Source: Streptomyces sp. CG1 (lineage in GTDB: Bacteria > Actinomycetota > Actinomycetes > Streptomycetales > Streptomycetaceae). From it: a stretch of 64,000 nt of DNA. The stretch is taken from positions 9,107,501 through 9,171,500 of the forward strand of contig NZ_CP163518.1 of NCBI RefSeq assembly GCF_041080625.1. The letters are read 5' to 3'. The translations under genes were made by a program, and so were the position numbers. Positions 49,132-57,195 of this stretch are shown here, in pieces. Under the pieces are notes generated by a model. The model ran no database searches. It saw only the letters and a program-made list of their open reading frames with translations, and was not told where the DNA came from. Position 1 is the first letter of the stretch. Every line of letters begins with the position of its first letter.

Positions 49132-50322
49132 TCACCCTCGGCCCTGGGCCTCGCCCGCCTCTCCTTCCACCCCGTCCCTGTCTCCGTCTCCGTCCCTGTC
49201 TCCGTCCTCGTCCTCGGCGAGTTCGTCCAGGACCCGCTGGGCCGTCGCGAACGCGGAGTTGGCGGCCGGCACCCCGCAGTAGACGGCGGCCTGCAGCAGC
49301 ACCGCGCCGATCTCCTCCGGCGTCAGCCCGTTGCGCCACGCCGCCCGGACATGCATCGCCAGCTCGTCGTGGTGGCCGTGCGCGACCAGCGCGGTCAGGG
49401 TGACCATGCTGCGCTCACGGCGGGACAGTGTTGGATCGGTCCAGATCTCCCCCCAGGCGTAGCGGGAGATGAAGTCCTGGAAGCGGGCCGTGAACGGGGT
49501 CTGCCGGGCCTGCGCCCGGTCCACGTGCGCGTCGCCCAGCACCTCCCGGCGCACCGCCATCCCGCTCGCCGGCGGCCCGTCGAGCTGGGTGCGCAGCGCG
49601 GTCAGCACGGCCCGCGGGCACTGCGCGGGTGCCAGATGAGAGGCGCCGGGCAGCTCCACCAGCGCCGAGCCGGGCACCGCGTCGGCGATCTCCCGCAGAT
49701 GCGCGGGCGGCGTCGCGGGATCCTGCTTGCCCGCCACGAGGAGCGTCGGTACGGCGATGTCACCGACCCGGTCCCGCAGGTCGAACGTGGCGAGTGCGTC
49801 GCAGCAGGCGGCGTACGCCTCCGGATCGGCCTCCCGGTGGTCCCGCACCAGCCTCGGCACGGTGAACCCGGGCGTGAACCAGCGGGCGTCGGCGCTCTCC
49901 ACCAGCCACTCCATGCCCTCGCGCCGTACCCGCTCCGCCCGCTCCCGCCAGGGCGCCTCGCCGCCGAAGCGGGCGGAGGAGCAGACGACCGCCAGCGAGG
50001 TCAGCCGCTCGGGGTGGTGCACGGCCAGATGGAGGCCGACGGCGCCACCGAGGGAGACGCCCGCATAGCCGAAGCGGTCGATGCCGAGCGCGTCGGCGAG
50101 GGCCAGCACGAGGGCGGCCAGATCGCCGACGGTCGCGCCCGGCCCGATCAGGTCCGGCGCCGATCCGCCGTGCCCGGGCAGGTCCCAGCGCACCACGCGG
50201 TGGCTGGTCGACAGTTCCGGCGCGACCGCGTCCCACAGGGCGTACGAGGTGCCGAGCGAGGGCCCGAGCAGCAGCGGGGGAGCGGAATCCGGGCCTTCGG
50301 CACGGTGGTTGAGGAGTTTCAT
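49132..50322 (-). CDS. pcaL: Fused enol-lactonase / 4-carboxymuconolactone decarboxylase
   Basis: 396 residues. The N-terminal alpha/beta hydrolase (about 1-255) has the nucleophile elbow GVSLGGAVGL and the His segment GASHLAPAQCP. It hydrolyses 3-oxoadipate enol-lactone (PcaD). The C-terminal carboxymuconolactone decarboxylase domain (about 265-380; RERSMVTLTALVAHGHHDEL, TPEEIGAVLLQAAVYCGVPAA) is PcaC. The fusion is the PcaL form known in Rhodococcus and Streptomyces. The protein ends in an acidic Asp/Gly/Arg repeat tail encoded by a CCGTCT/CCTGTCT-type slippage tract (49145-49225), unlike most family members. The ATG is 2 bp after the pcaB stop. Confidence 0.92.
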   Translation of the reverse strand: MKLLNHRAEGPDSAPPLLLGPSLGTSYALWDAVAPELSTSHRVVRWDLPGHGGSAPDLIGPGATVGDLAALVLALADALGIDRFGYAGVSLGGAVGLHLAVHHPERLTSLAVVCSSARFGGEAPWRERAERVRREGMEWLVESADARWFTPGFTVPRLVRDHREADPEAYAACCDALATFDLRDRVGDIAVPTLLVAGKQDPATPPAHLREIADAVPGSALVELPGASHLAPAQCPRAVLTALRTQLDGPPASGMAVRREVLGDAHVDRAQARQTPFTARFQDFISRYAWGEIWTDPTLSRRERSMVTLTALVAHGHHDELAMHVRAAWRNGLTPEEIGAVLLQAAVYCGVPAANSAFATAQRVLDELAEDEDGDRDGDGDRDGVEGEAGEAQGRG

Positions 50323-50324
50323 GG

Positions 50325-51686
50325 TCAACGTCGCTCCAGGGCACGGTCGGTGAGGGCACCGGCGAAGCCGGTGTAGTGGGCGGGGTCGGTGAGGACGGCC
50401 GGATCCATGTCCTTCAACTCCAGCTCTTCAGAGAGGAGTTCGCCGATCGGGCGGTCCTCGGCGTGCATGCGGCGGGCGAGGTCGGTGATCAGTTCCTTGG
50501 CCCGGGCGCGCCCGAGGCGGGGTGCCAGGGTGGCGGACAGCCGCTCGGAGACGATCAGCCCACGGGTCAGGTCCAGATTCCGGCGCATGGCTTCGGCGTT
50601 CACGCGCAGCCCCTCGGCGAGTTCGGCCGCGTCCCGTGCCGCACCCCCGGTCAGCCGGAGCAGTTCGCGCAGCGGCTCCCACTCGGCGTGCCAGGCCCCG
50701 GCCGGCCGTTCGTCCCCGGCGGCGACGCAGCCGTACAGCGTGGCCGCGAGCTGCGGTGCCCGCCGAGTCGCGGCCGCGAGCAGGGTGGAGCGCACGGGGT
50801 TGGCCTTGTGCGGCATGGCGGACGAACCGCCGCCGCTGCCCTCGGCCACCTCGCCGATCTCGGTGCGTGACAGCGTCAGCACATCCTCGCCGATCTTGCC
50901 CAGCGCGCCCGTGGTGAAGGCCAGGGCGCCGGCCAGGTCGGCGACGGGGGTACGCAGGGTGTGCCAGGGCAACGGCGCTGCGGCGAGGCCCACTTCACGG
51001 GCGTATGCCTCCGTCAGCGCGGTCGCGTCCTGGGCGCCGTACTCCTGGAAGGCGGCCAACGTCCCGGCGGCGCCCCCGAGTTGGGCGGGCAGTGCCACGC
51101 GCACCCGCTCGACGCGGTCCCGTGCGTCGAGGACCAGTGACCGCCAGCCGGCCGCCTTCAGGCCGAACGTCGTCGGCACCGCGTGCTGGGTCAGCGTGCG
51201 GCCCGGCATCGGCGTGTCCCGGTGTACGACGGCCTGCCGGGCGAGCGCGCGTTCGGTGCGGGAGAGGTCGGCGAGGACCGGTTCCAGGGCTCGTGAGGCG
51301 ACCAGCATGGCCGCGGTGTCCAGGATGTCCTGGCTGGTCGCGCCCCGATGGACGTACGAGCCGTACGGTTCGCCCACCGCGGCGGTGAGATCGGCGACGA
51401 GCGGGATCACCGGGTTGCCGCCGGCGCGGGCGCGTTCGGCGAGCGAGCGGACGTCGAAACGGGCCGGGTCGGCCGCCCGGGTCACCGCGCCGGCGGCCTC
51501 GGCCGGGGCGAGGCCCAGCGCGGCCTGGGCGCGGGTCAGCGCGGCCTCGGCGTCCAGCATGGCCCGCAGATACGCGCCGTCGCCGGTGGCGTGAGCGGCG
51601 GGGGAGCCGGCCCACCCGGGGGCGAGCATACCGGTGTCGCTGTCGCTGTCGCTGTCGCGGTCGTCAGGTGTCGCTGGTGGTGTCAC
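50325..51686 (-). CDS. pcaB: 3-carboxy-cis,cis-muconate cycloisomerase
   Basis: 453 residues. Fumarase/aspartase superfamily. The signature GGSSAMPHKANPVRSTLLAA is clear, plus HRGATSQDILDTAAMLVAS (His region). It cyclises carboxymuconate to 4-carboxymuconolactone. The N-terminus carries an Asp/Ser repeat (DRDSDSDSDTG) encoded by a TGTCGC tract (51634-51658), an apparent slippage expansion. It overlaps pcaG by 4 bp. Confidence 0.94.
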   Translation of the reverse strand: MTPPATPDDRDSDSDSDTGMLAPGWAGSPAAHATGDGAYLRAMLDAEAALTRAQAALGLAPAEAAGAVTRAADPARFDVRSLAERARAGGNPVIPLVADLTAAVGEPYGSYVHRGATSQDILDTAAMLVASRALEPVLADLSRTERALARQAVVHRDTPMPGRTLTQHAVPTTFGLKAAGWRSLVLDARDRVERVRVALPAQLGGAAGTLAAFQEYGAQDATALTEAYAREVGLAAAPLPWHTLRTPVADLAGALAFTTGALGKIGEDVLTLSRTEIGEVAEGSGGGSSAMPHKANPVRSTLLAAATRRAPQLAATLYGCVAAGDERPAGAWHAEWEPLRELLRLTGGAARDAAELAEGLRVNAEAMRRNLDLTRGLIVSERLSATLAPRLGRARAKELITDLARRMHAEDRPIGELLSEELELKDMDPAVLTDPAHYTGFAGALTDRALERR

Positions 51687-52285
51687 TGGTACTCCAGGAA
51701 GACCGTCTCGCCTTCACCCTGAAGACGGATGTCGAAACGGTAGGTCCCGCGGCCCTCGTCGCCGGCGATCAGCGTGTCGCGCCGGTCGCCCACGCAGGTG
51801 AGCAGGGGGTCGGCGGCGAGCGCGGCCTCGTCGCCCGGGAGGTAGAGCCGGGTGAACAGGTGATGGAGGAGGCCGCGCGCGAAGACACACACGCTGAGGT
51901 ACGGCGCGCTCTGCCCCCGGGCGCCGGGCCGCAGCGTACGGGCGTACCAGTGGCCGTCGGCGTCGGTCTGGACGCGGCCCCAGCCGGTGAACTCCACGCC
52001 GTTGCGGCCGAGGTGGCCGCCGGTCGCGGGATCCCGGCGGATGGATCCGTCGGTCTGCGGGACCGTGCCGTCGGGGCGGGGGCCCCACAGCTCCACCAGG
52101 GCGTCCGGCAGCGGCTTGCCCTCGCCGTCGAGGACGTACCCGTGCACGGTGATCGTGTCCGGGTGGCCGAGCGGTGCGATGTCCTCGCCGCCGCGGAAGG
52201 GCAGCGCATAGCCGTAGAAGGGCCCGACCGTGTGGGACGGGGTGGGCAGCACCTGCTCCGGGCTGCTCGGGTCGATCTTCGTCAT
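51683..52285 (-). CDS. pcaG: Protocatechuate 3,4-dioxygenase alpha subunit
   Basis: 200 residues. Non-haem Fe(III) intradiol dioxygenase alpha subunit, partner of PcaH. The segments PTPSHTVGPFYGYALPF, LVELWGPRPDGTVPQTDG and YLSVCVFARGLLHHLFTRLY are typical. The alpha subunit shapes the active site but lacks most metal ligands. It follows pcaH by 5 bp. Confidence 0.94.
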   Translation of the reverse strand: MTKIDPSSPEQVLPTPSHTVGPFYGYALPFRGGEDIAPLGHPDTITVHGYVLDGEGKPLPDALVELWGPRPDGTVPQTDGSIRRDPATGGHLGRNGVEFTGWGRVQTDADGHWYARTLRPGARGQSAPYLSVCVFARGLLHHLFTRLYLPGDEAALAADPLLTCVGDRRDTLIAGDEGRGTYRFDIRLQGEGETVFLEYQ

Positions 52286-52290
52286 GGCGG

Positions 52291-53064
52291 TCAGCGTCCT
52301 TCTTCGATCCAGGTGGCGGCCGGGCCGTCCAGCACGATGTCCCAGTGGTAGCCGAGCGAGAACTCCGGCACCGACAGGCTGTGGTCGTAGGTGGCGATCA
52401 GCCGTTGCCGGGCCGCGTCGTCCGTCACGGACTGCAGGATCGGGTCGTACGGGAAGAGCGGGTCGTTCGGGAAGTACATCTGCGTCACCAGCCGCTGGGT
52501 GAACGCCGCACCGAACACCGAGAAGTGGATGTGCGCGGGCCGCCAGGCGTTGACGTGGTTGCGCCACGGGTACGGACCCGGCTGGACGGTGGTGAAGTGG
52601 TAGCGGCCCTCGGCGTCGGTGAGGGTGCGGCCGACACCGGTGAAGTTCGGGTCGAGCGGCGCGTCGTGCTGTTCGCGGTGGTGGGCGTACCGTCCGGCCG
52701 AGTTGGCCTGCCAGATCTCGATCAGCTGGCCGCGCACCGGGCGCCCTGCGCGGTCCAGCAGCCGCCCGGAGACGGTGATCCGCTCGCCGACCGGCTCGCC
52801 CCGGTGATGCCGGGTGAGGTCGTTGTCGATCTCGGTGATGTCGCGTTCCCCGAAGGCGGGGCAGTGCAGCTCCATGAGTTCGGGGTCCTGGGCGGTGTCG
52901 ATGGCCACCAGGGGCTGCTGGGGGTGGCGGAGTACGGAGGACCGGTAGGGCGGGTAGTCGCGGCGCGGGTGGTGCTCGACGGGGGCGCCGTCGGCGACGC
53001 GCTTTTCGTACGCGGCGTGCCGGGCGGCGATCTCCTGGTCGATGTCCTGCTGGGTGAGAGTCAT
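52291..53064 (-). CDS. pcaH: Protocatechuate 3,4-dioxygenase beta subunit
   Basis: 257 residues. Ring-cleaving subunit converting protocatechuate plus O2 to 3-carboxy-cis,cis-muconate. The iron ligands are visible as Tyr in NSAGRYAHHREQHDAPLDP, then Tyr and two His in PGPYPWRNHVNAWRPAHIHF. The start at 53064 follows AGGTACCCCC. In an intact operon pcaF would precede it; here the pcaF remnant and a repeat cluster (53086-53207) intervene. Confidence 0.95.
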   Translation of the reverse strand: MTLTQQDIDQEIAARHAAYEKRVADGAPVEHHPRRDYPPYRSSVLRHPQQPLVAIDTAQDPELMELHCPAFGERDITEIDNDLTRHHRGEPVGERITVSGRLLDRAGRPVRGQLIEIWQANSAGRYAHHREQHDAPLDPNFTGVGRTLTDAEGRYHFTTVQPGPYPWRNHVNAWRPAHIHFSVFGAAFTQRLVTQMYFPNDPLFPYDPILQSVTDDAARQRLIATYDHSLSVPEFSLGYHWDIVLDGPAATWIEEGR

Positions 53065-53085
53065 GGGGGTACCTGATGCTTTCTT

Positions 53086-53207
53086 GGCGGCGCTTTGGTG
53101 TTCGAGGTCGGCGGCGCTCCCGGCGTTCGAGGGCGGCGGCGCTTTGGCCTTTGAGGGCGGCGGTGCTTTGGCCTTTGAGGGCGGCGTCCTCAGCCTTCGA
53201 GGACGAG
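53086..53207. repeat. 24-bp tandem repeat between pcaF remnant and pcaH
   Basis: About five copies of a 24-bp unit with core GGCGGCGCTTTGGCCTTTGA begin at 53086, 53110, 53135, 53159 and 53183. The two central copies are almost identical, the outer ones diverged. The last overlaps the 3' end of the pcaF remnant. It fills the pcaF-pcaH gap, so it may be a product of the same rearrangement. Confidence 0.75.
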
Positions 53208-53744
53208 GGCGAGCCCCTGGCCGGCGCCGACGCAGAGGGTGGCGACGCCGGTGCCGGAGCCGCAGCGGGCGAGTTGGTGGGCGACCATGCGTCAGCCGAG
53301 CGTGGCCGAGTACAGCTCGGCGTGCCCGGCCGGGAACGCCCGGTCGGACTTCGGCAGGACGTACGGCGCCCGAGGCATCGATTCGACACCACCCGCTACG
53401 GCGATGTGCGCGTCGCCGAGCGCGAGGGCGCGGGCCGCCTGGATCACGGCCTCCAGGCCGGAGGCGCACAGCCGGTTCACGGTCACCCGGGGGACGGAGG
53501 TGGGCAGACCTGCCAGGAGCGCGGCCATGCGGGCGACGTGGCGGTTCTCCTCGCCGGCGCCGTTGGCGTTGCCGAGGCAGACGTCCTCGATGCGGTCCGG
53601 GGCCAAGTCAGGGGCGCGGGCGGGGAGTTCGCCGATGGCGTGGGCGGCGAGGTCGTCCGGGCGGACTAAGGCCGGGGCGCCGTCGCAGCGGACGGTCGGA
53701 CTGCGGACCGCGTCGACGAGGGACACCGTGTTGACCGTGTTCAC
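53190..53744 (-). pseudogene. pcaF: Decayed beta-ketoadipyl-CoA thiolase
   Basis: PcaF would cleave beta-ketoadipyl-CoA to succinyl-CoA and acetyl-CoA. The frame is good for 150 codons: VSLVDAVRSPTVRCDGAPAL, the nucleophile-Cys motif VTVNRLCASGLEAVIQAAR, and GGVESMPRAPYVL. Then AELYSATLG is followed by a TGA where the family has Trp (TLGWRMV), the next three codons RMV still match, and the sequence jumps to AHQLARCGSGTGVATLCVGA, GQGLALVLEG, the C-terminal end with the second Cys. The central 220 or so residues, including the catalytic His motif GHPLG, are missing. Start overlaps pcaJ by 4 bp, confirming the original operon place. Confidence 0.9.
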
Positions 53745-54385
53745 AGCAGGTTCTCCGCAAGGGTCAGTTCAGCGTCGGTCTTGGTGACGACCTCGTCCAC
53801 ACTCACTCCGGGCGCGGTCTCCACGAGCACGAGCGCGTCCTCGGTGACATCCAGTACGGCGAGGTCGGTGATGACCCGGTTCACACACGCCTTGCCGGTG
53901 AGCGGCAGCGTGCACTCCTTGAGGATCTTCGCCGAGCCGTCCTTGGCGGTGTGGGTCATCACCACGATCACCTGCCGGGCGCCGTGCACCAGGTCCATCG
54001 CCCCGCCGATCCCGGTGACCAGCTTGCCCGGCACCGCCCAGTTCGCCAGGTCACCGCCGGCGGAGACCTGCATCGCACCGAGCACCGCCACATCGATGTG
54101 CCCGCCGCGGATCATCGCGAACGACAGCGCCGAGTCGAAGAACGACGCCCCCGGCAGGACCGTGACGGTCTCCTTGCCCGCGTTGATCAGATCCGGATCG
54201 ACCCGGTCCTCGGCCGGGTACGGGCCCGTGCCCAGGATCCCGTTCTCCGACTCCAGAACCACCTCGACACCTTCGGGGAGATGGTTCGGGATCAGCGTGG
54301 GCAGGCCGATACCGAGATTGACGTACTGGCCGTCGCGCAGCTCGCGTGCCGCGCGGGCGGCGATCTCCTCACGTGTCCAGGCCAT
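53741..54385 (-). CDS. pcaJ: 3-oxoadipate CoA-transferase beta subunit
   Basis: 214 residues. With PcaI it moves CoA from succinyl-CoA to 3-oxoadipate. [20 protein letters not shown] and the catalytic-Glu segment [13 protein letters not shown] are diagnostic. It starts one base inside the pcaI stop (TGATG) and ends overlapping the pcaF remnant. Its product is the substrate of the broken thiolase. Confidence 0.94.
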   Translation of the reverse strand: MAWTREEIAARAARELRDGQYVNLGIGLPTLIPNHLPEGVEVVLESENGILGTGPYPAEDRVDPDLINAGKETVTVLPGASFFDSALSFAMIRGGHIDVAVLGAMQVSAGGDLANWAVPGKLVTGIGGAMDLVHGARQVIVVMTHTAKDGSAKILKECTLPLTGKACVNRVITDLAVLDVTEDALVLVETAPGVSVDEVVTKTDAELTLAENLL

Positions 54386-55140
54386 CAGCTGCTCACCGTC
54401 CGCTGCTCGATCCGCTTGTCCGCCGCCTGCTCCGGCGTCAGCGCCACCACCCGCTGCACGAAGACACCGGGCACATGCACCGCGTCCGGGTCGATCGCGC
54501 CGGGCTCGACCAGCTCCTCCACCTCGGCGATGGTCACCCGCCCGGCCATCGCGGCAAGGGGGTTGAAGTTCCGTGCGGACTTGTTGAACACCAGATTCCC
54601 GTGCCGGTCGCCCCGCGCCGCCCGCACCAGCGCGAAGTCGGTACGGATCCCGCGCTCCAGCACGTAATCGGAGCCGTCGAACTCCCGCACCTCCTTCACC
54701 GGTGAGGCCACCGCCACCCCGCCCTGACCGTCGTAACGCCACGGCAGCCCGCCCTCGGCGACCTGCGTGCCCACGCCGGCCGGGGTGTAGAAGGCGGGAA
54801 TACCGGCCCCGCCCGCCCGCATCCGCTCGGCCAGTGTGCCCTGCGGAATCAACTCCACCTCCAGCTCACCGGCCAGATACTGCCGCGCGAACTCCTTGTT
54901 CGCCCCGATATAGGACCCCGTCACGCGGGCGATCCGCCCGGCCGTCAACAGCACCGCCAGACCCGACTCCATCGCCCCGCAGTTGTTCGAGACGACCGAC
55001 AGGCCCGCGACACCACGCCCGTACAACGCCTCGATCAGCACATTCGGCACACCGCTCAACCCGAACCCGCCCACCGCCAACGACGCGCCGTCCGGCACAT
55101 CCGCCACCGCCTCCAGGGCCGTGGCCACCACCTTGTCCAT
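54385..55140 (-). CDS. pcaI: 3-oxoadipate CoA-transferase alpha subunit
   Basis: 251 residues from the ATG at 55140. [16 protein letters not shown] and [15 protein letters not shown] are family I CoA-transferase alpha-subunit motifs, followed by [20 protein letters not shown]. First gene of the operon; divergent from pcaV. A general acetoacetate CoA-transferase is the alternative, but context favours PcaI. Confidence 0.93.
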   Translation of the reverse strand: MDKVVATALEAVADVPDGASLAVGGFGLSGVPNVLIEALYGRGVAGLSVVSNNCGAMESGLAVLLTAGRIARVTGSYIGANKEFARQYLAGELEVELIPQGTLAERMRAGGAGIPAFYTPAGVGTQVAEGGLPWRYDGQGGVAVASPVKEVREFDGSDYVLERGIRTDFALVRAARGDRHGNLVFNKSARNFNPLAAMAGRVTIAEVEELVEPGAIDPDAVHVPGVFVQRVVALTPEQAADKRIEQRTVSS

Positions 55141-55284
55141 CGGGAAGCCCCATCTCGTCAATTAATCAGGGCACTGAGTATTTCAGCGAGGTGGTCCTCA
55201 CGCTGCCACCGGAGCGGAAGGTCGTCAAGCCCCCTGCGTGCGGGGCGTTCCGGCAGGCAGACAGCCGGGCAGATGGCCGGGTAT

Positions 55285-55325
55285 CGTTCAGTACACCGAC
55301 TAGTTCAGATCGGCTGATCGATCAG
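55285..55325. promoter_or_regulatory. Candidate PcaV operator region
   Basis: CTGATCGATCAG (55314-55325) is a perfect 12-bp palindrome 10 bp from the pcaV start. Just upstream, GTTCAG occurs twice (about 55286 and 55303) 17 bp apart. The divergent pcaI/pcaV interval (55141-55335) is where PcaV binds in S. coelicolor (family knowledge). Which dyad is the operator is not determined from sequence. Confidence 0.55.
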
Positions 55326-55335
55326 GGGAGCGCAT

Positions 55336-55800
55336 ATGGCCGCCGTGGATCTCGGCACGCATCCCGGGCATCTGGCCCGGCGGCTCCAGCAGGCGCACTA
55401 CCTGCTGTGGAACACGATGGTCTCCGAGGAGATCACCTCGCCGCAGTTCGCCGTCATGAACGCGCTCGTCGCCGAGCCGGGCCTGGATCAGCGGACCGTG
55501 GGGGAGCGGGTGGGCCTGGACCGGTCGACCATCGCCGAGGTCATCAGCCGGCTCGGCCGCCGGGGGCTGCTGACCAAGGTGCGCGACCCGGAGGACGGCC
55601 GGCGCTTCCTGCTCCGCCTCACCGACGACGGTCTGCGCACCCACCGCAAGCTGACCATGCGCACCGCCCGGATGAACCAGGTCTTCCTCGCGCCTCTGTC
55701 GCCCGAGGAGCAGACGGTCTTCTTCGATCTGATCCGGCGGGTGGCGGACGCGGCGGAGGGGCTGCGGAATCCGGCGGAGCCGGTGGCGGCGCAGCGCTGA
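55336..55800 (+). CDS. pcaV: MarR-family regulator of the pca operon
   Basis: 154 residues, one winged-helix MarR domain (TVGERVGLDRSTIAEVISRL; wing RDPEDGRRFLLRLTDDG). In S. coelicolor PcaV represses the pca genes and is released by protocatechuate; an N-terminal Arg at position 15 there contacts the ligand (from memory), and this protein has Arg at 15 and 16 (HPGHLARRLQQAHYLLW). AGGGGAG lies 5 nt before the ATG. The stop is 9 bp from the convergent DUF3048 gene. Confidence 0.92.
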   Translation: MAAVDLGTHPGHLARRLQQAHYLLWNTMVSEEITSPQFAVMNALVAEPGLDQRTVGERVGLDRSTIAEVISRLGRRGLLTKVRDPEDGRRFLLRLTDDGLRTHRKLTMRTARMNQVFLAPLSPEEQTVFFDLIRRVADAAEGLRNPAEPVAAQR

Positions 55801-55809
55801 TCGACTGTG

Positions 55810-56799
55810 TCACCGCGCCGGGGCGAACACCACCCACACCTGGCCGTCGGCGAAGTTCATCCGGACGCCGTTCGCCGCCTTGAACGTCGTACCGTCGGTG
55901 GCCGTCGGCCGCGACCAGGAGGCGGCGAAGGACCGGCCGTCGCGCAGCACCTCCGCCTTCCCCGAGCCGACCGTCTCGGTGTACGGCGTGGGGTTGCCGA
56001 GCACGTCGTGATAGGGGGAGTCATGGATCCGCACGTGCTGCACGACGACCGTCGCCGGTGCGACCCGCGCGCCGCCGTCCGTCGTCTTCATGGGCGTGCC
56101 GTCCATCTCGACCAGCCAGCGGTGCTGGCCGGCGGACCAGGTGAAGGTGAAGCGCGCGGCCGGGTAGCGGACGGTGCGCGTGGCCGTGGGGGTGCCACCG
56201 GACGGGGCCGGGCCGTAGCTGAAGCCGGTGGTCAGCGCCGCCTTGCCGGGGGCGGACGGCAGCAGTTTGGCCGGGTGCAGATAGAGGTTGTGCGGGGCCG
56301 CCTTGCCGGTGGCCCGGAAGTAGGCGCTCGGGTCCTCGGCCGCGGGCTCCGGTCGCAGCGGCGCGTTGTCGATCAGTGGCAACAGCCTGCGCTGGGCTCC
56401 GGAGAAGGCGAGCAGCGGCCGGTGGAACTGGCCCAGCAGCTCCAGATCGGACTCGCGGGCGCTGCGCACCGGTCCGACGGTCTTCGGAAGCCTGGTCGCG
56501 TACACCGCCATCAGCCGGCTCAGACCGCCCTCCACCTGCTCGGCGTACACCACGTCCGCGGCATCGAGACCGGACTGCGGGCGGGCCGCCGGCAGGTTGT
56601 CGATCTTCACGGCGAGCGGTGAGCCGGCCGCGACCGACGGCGCAGGGGCCGGTGGCGCGGCCGGTGTCGCGGAGTGCTGCGGGGCGCGGTTGTCGTCCCG
56701 GTCGGGGTGGCCGCAGCCGGCCGTGAGGGAGACGGCCAGCGAGGCGGCCAGCACGGCCGCCGTCGGTGCCGCGTGTCTCGTGCGTGCCGTGTGCCTCAT
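55810..56799 (-). CDS. DUF3048 (YerB-like) lipoprotein
   Basis: 329 residues from the ATG at 56799, which places a lipoprotein signal with LTAGC lipobox (AVLAASLAVSLTAGC) at the N-terminus. Pro/Ala-rich spacer, then the DUF3048 domain: SPLAVKIDNLPAARPQSGLD, ADVVYAEQVEGGLSRLMAVY, GPVRSARESDLELLGQFHRP and the second half VRIHDSPYHDVLGNPTPYTE to GVRMNFADGQVWVVFAP. Function is unknown in this family. An upstream in-frame ATG (56844) is possible but would put a polar stretch before the signal. Weak ribosome-binding sites at both. Confidence 0.87.
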   Translation of the reverse strand: MRHTARTRHAAPTAAVLAASLAVSLTAGCGHPDRDDNRAPQHSATPAAPPAPAPSVAAGSPLAVKIDNLPAARPQSGLDAADVVYAEQVEGGLSRLMAVYATRLPKTVGPVRSARESDLELLGQFHRPLLAFSGAQRRLLPLIDNAPLRPEPAAEDPSAYFRATGKAAPHNLYLHPAKLLPSAPGKAALTTGFSYGPAPSGGTPTATRTVRYPAARFTFTWSAGQHRWLVEMDGTPMKTTDGGARVAPATVVVQHVRIHDSPYHDVLGNPTPYTETVGSGKAEVLRDGRSFAASWSRPTATDGTTFKAANGVRMNFADGQVWVVFAPAR

Positions 56800-56914
56800 G
56801 ACCACCGTGGTCACCCCGTTCGTGTTGTCAGATTGTGCGTTCATCGGGTCATCGCTGGCCCTACCCGAACGTTTACGGGCATGCGCACTCGGTGGGCCGA
56901 ACGGGCCCGAGACA

Positions 56915-57082
56915 TGACCCATGCGGGCGGCGGGCACGCGTGGTGGGTCCGGGGCGTGACCCGTGCGGGTGGCGGTTGCGCGTGGCGGGTCCGGGACGTG
57001 ACCCGTGCGGGTGGCGGTTGCGCATGGCGGGCCCGAGAACTGACCCAGGCGTGCGGCGGGTGGGCGTGGCGCTCGCGTGCGG
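56915..57082. repeat. Four-copy 42-bp minisatellite
   Basis: TGACCC begins at 56915, 56957, 56999 and 57041, exactly 42 bp apart. Copies 2 and 3 differ by only a few bases; 1 and 4 are more diverged. The period is a multiple of 3, so frames through it read 14-residue repeats on both strands, but no start or conserved domain supports a gene. It lies in the 396-bp interval between the DUF3048 lipoprotein and the ligase gene. The rest of that interval holds nothing else recognised. Confidence 0.85.
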
Positions 57083-57195
57083 CGCCGCGCGCCTACGAGA
57101 TGCGCCGGCGCATGCGGAACGGCCTGTCGGATCCTCATGCGCCCCGGCGCGCACCTCACGCGGCCCCGGCTCGGCCCGGTCCGCCCGGCTCGGCC

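Noticed and set aside
53086..53207. CRISPR-like array
   Set aside because: Units are contiguous tandem repeats without spacers, and no cas genes are present.
56800..57159. Long N-terminal extension of the DUF3048 gene through the 42-bp repeats
   Set aside because: It would put repeats before the lipoprotein signal, which must be N-terminal.
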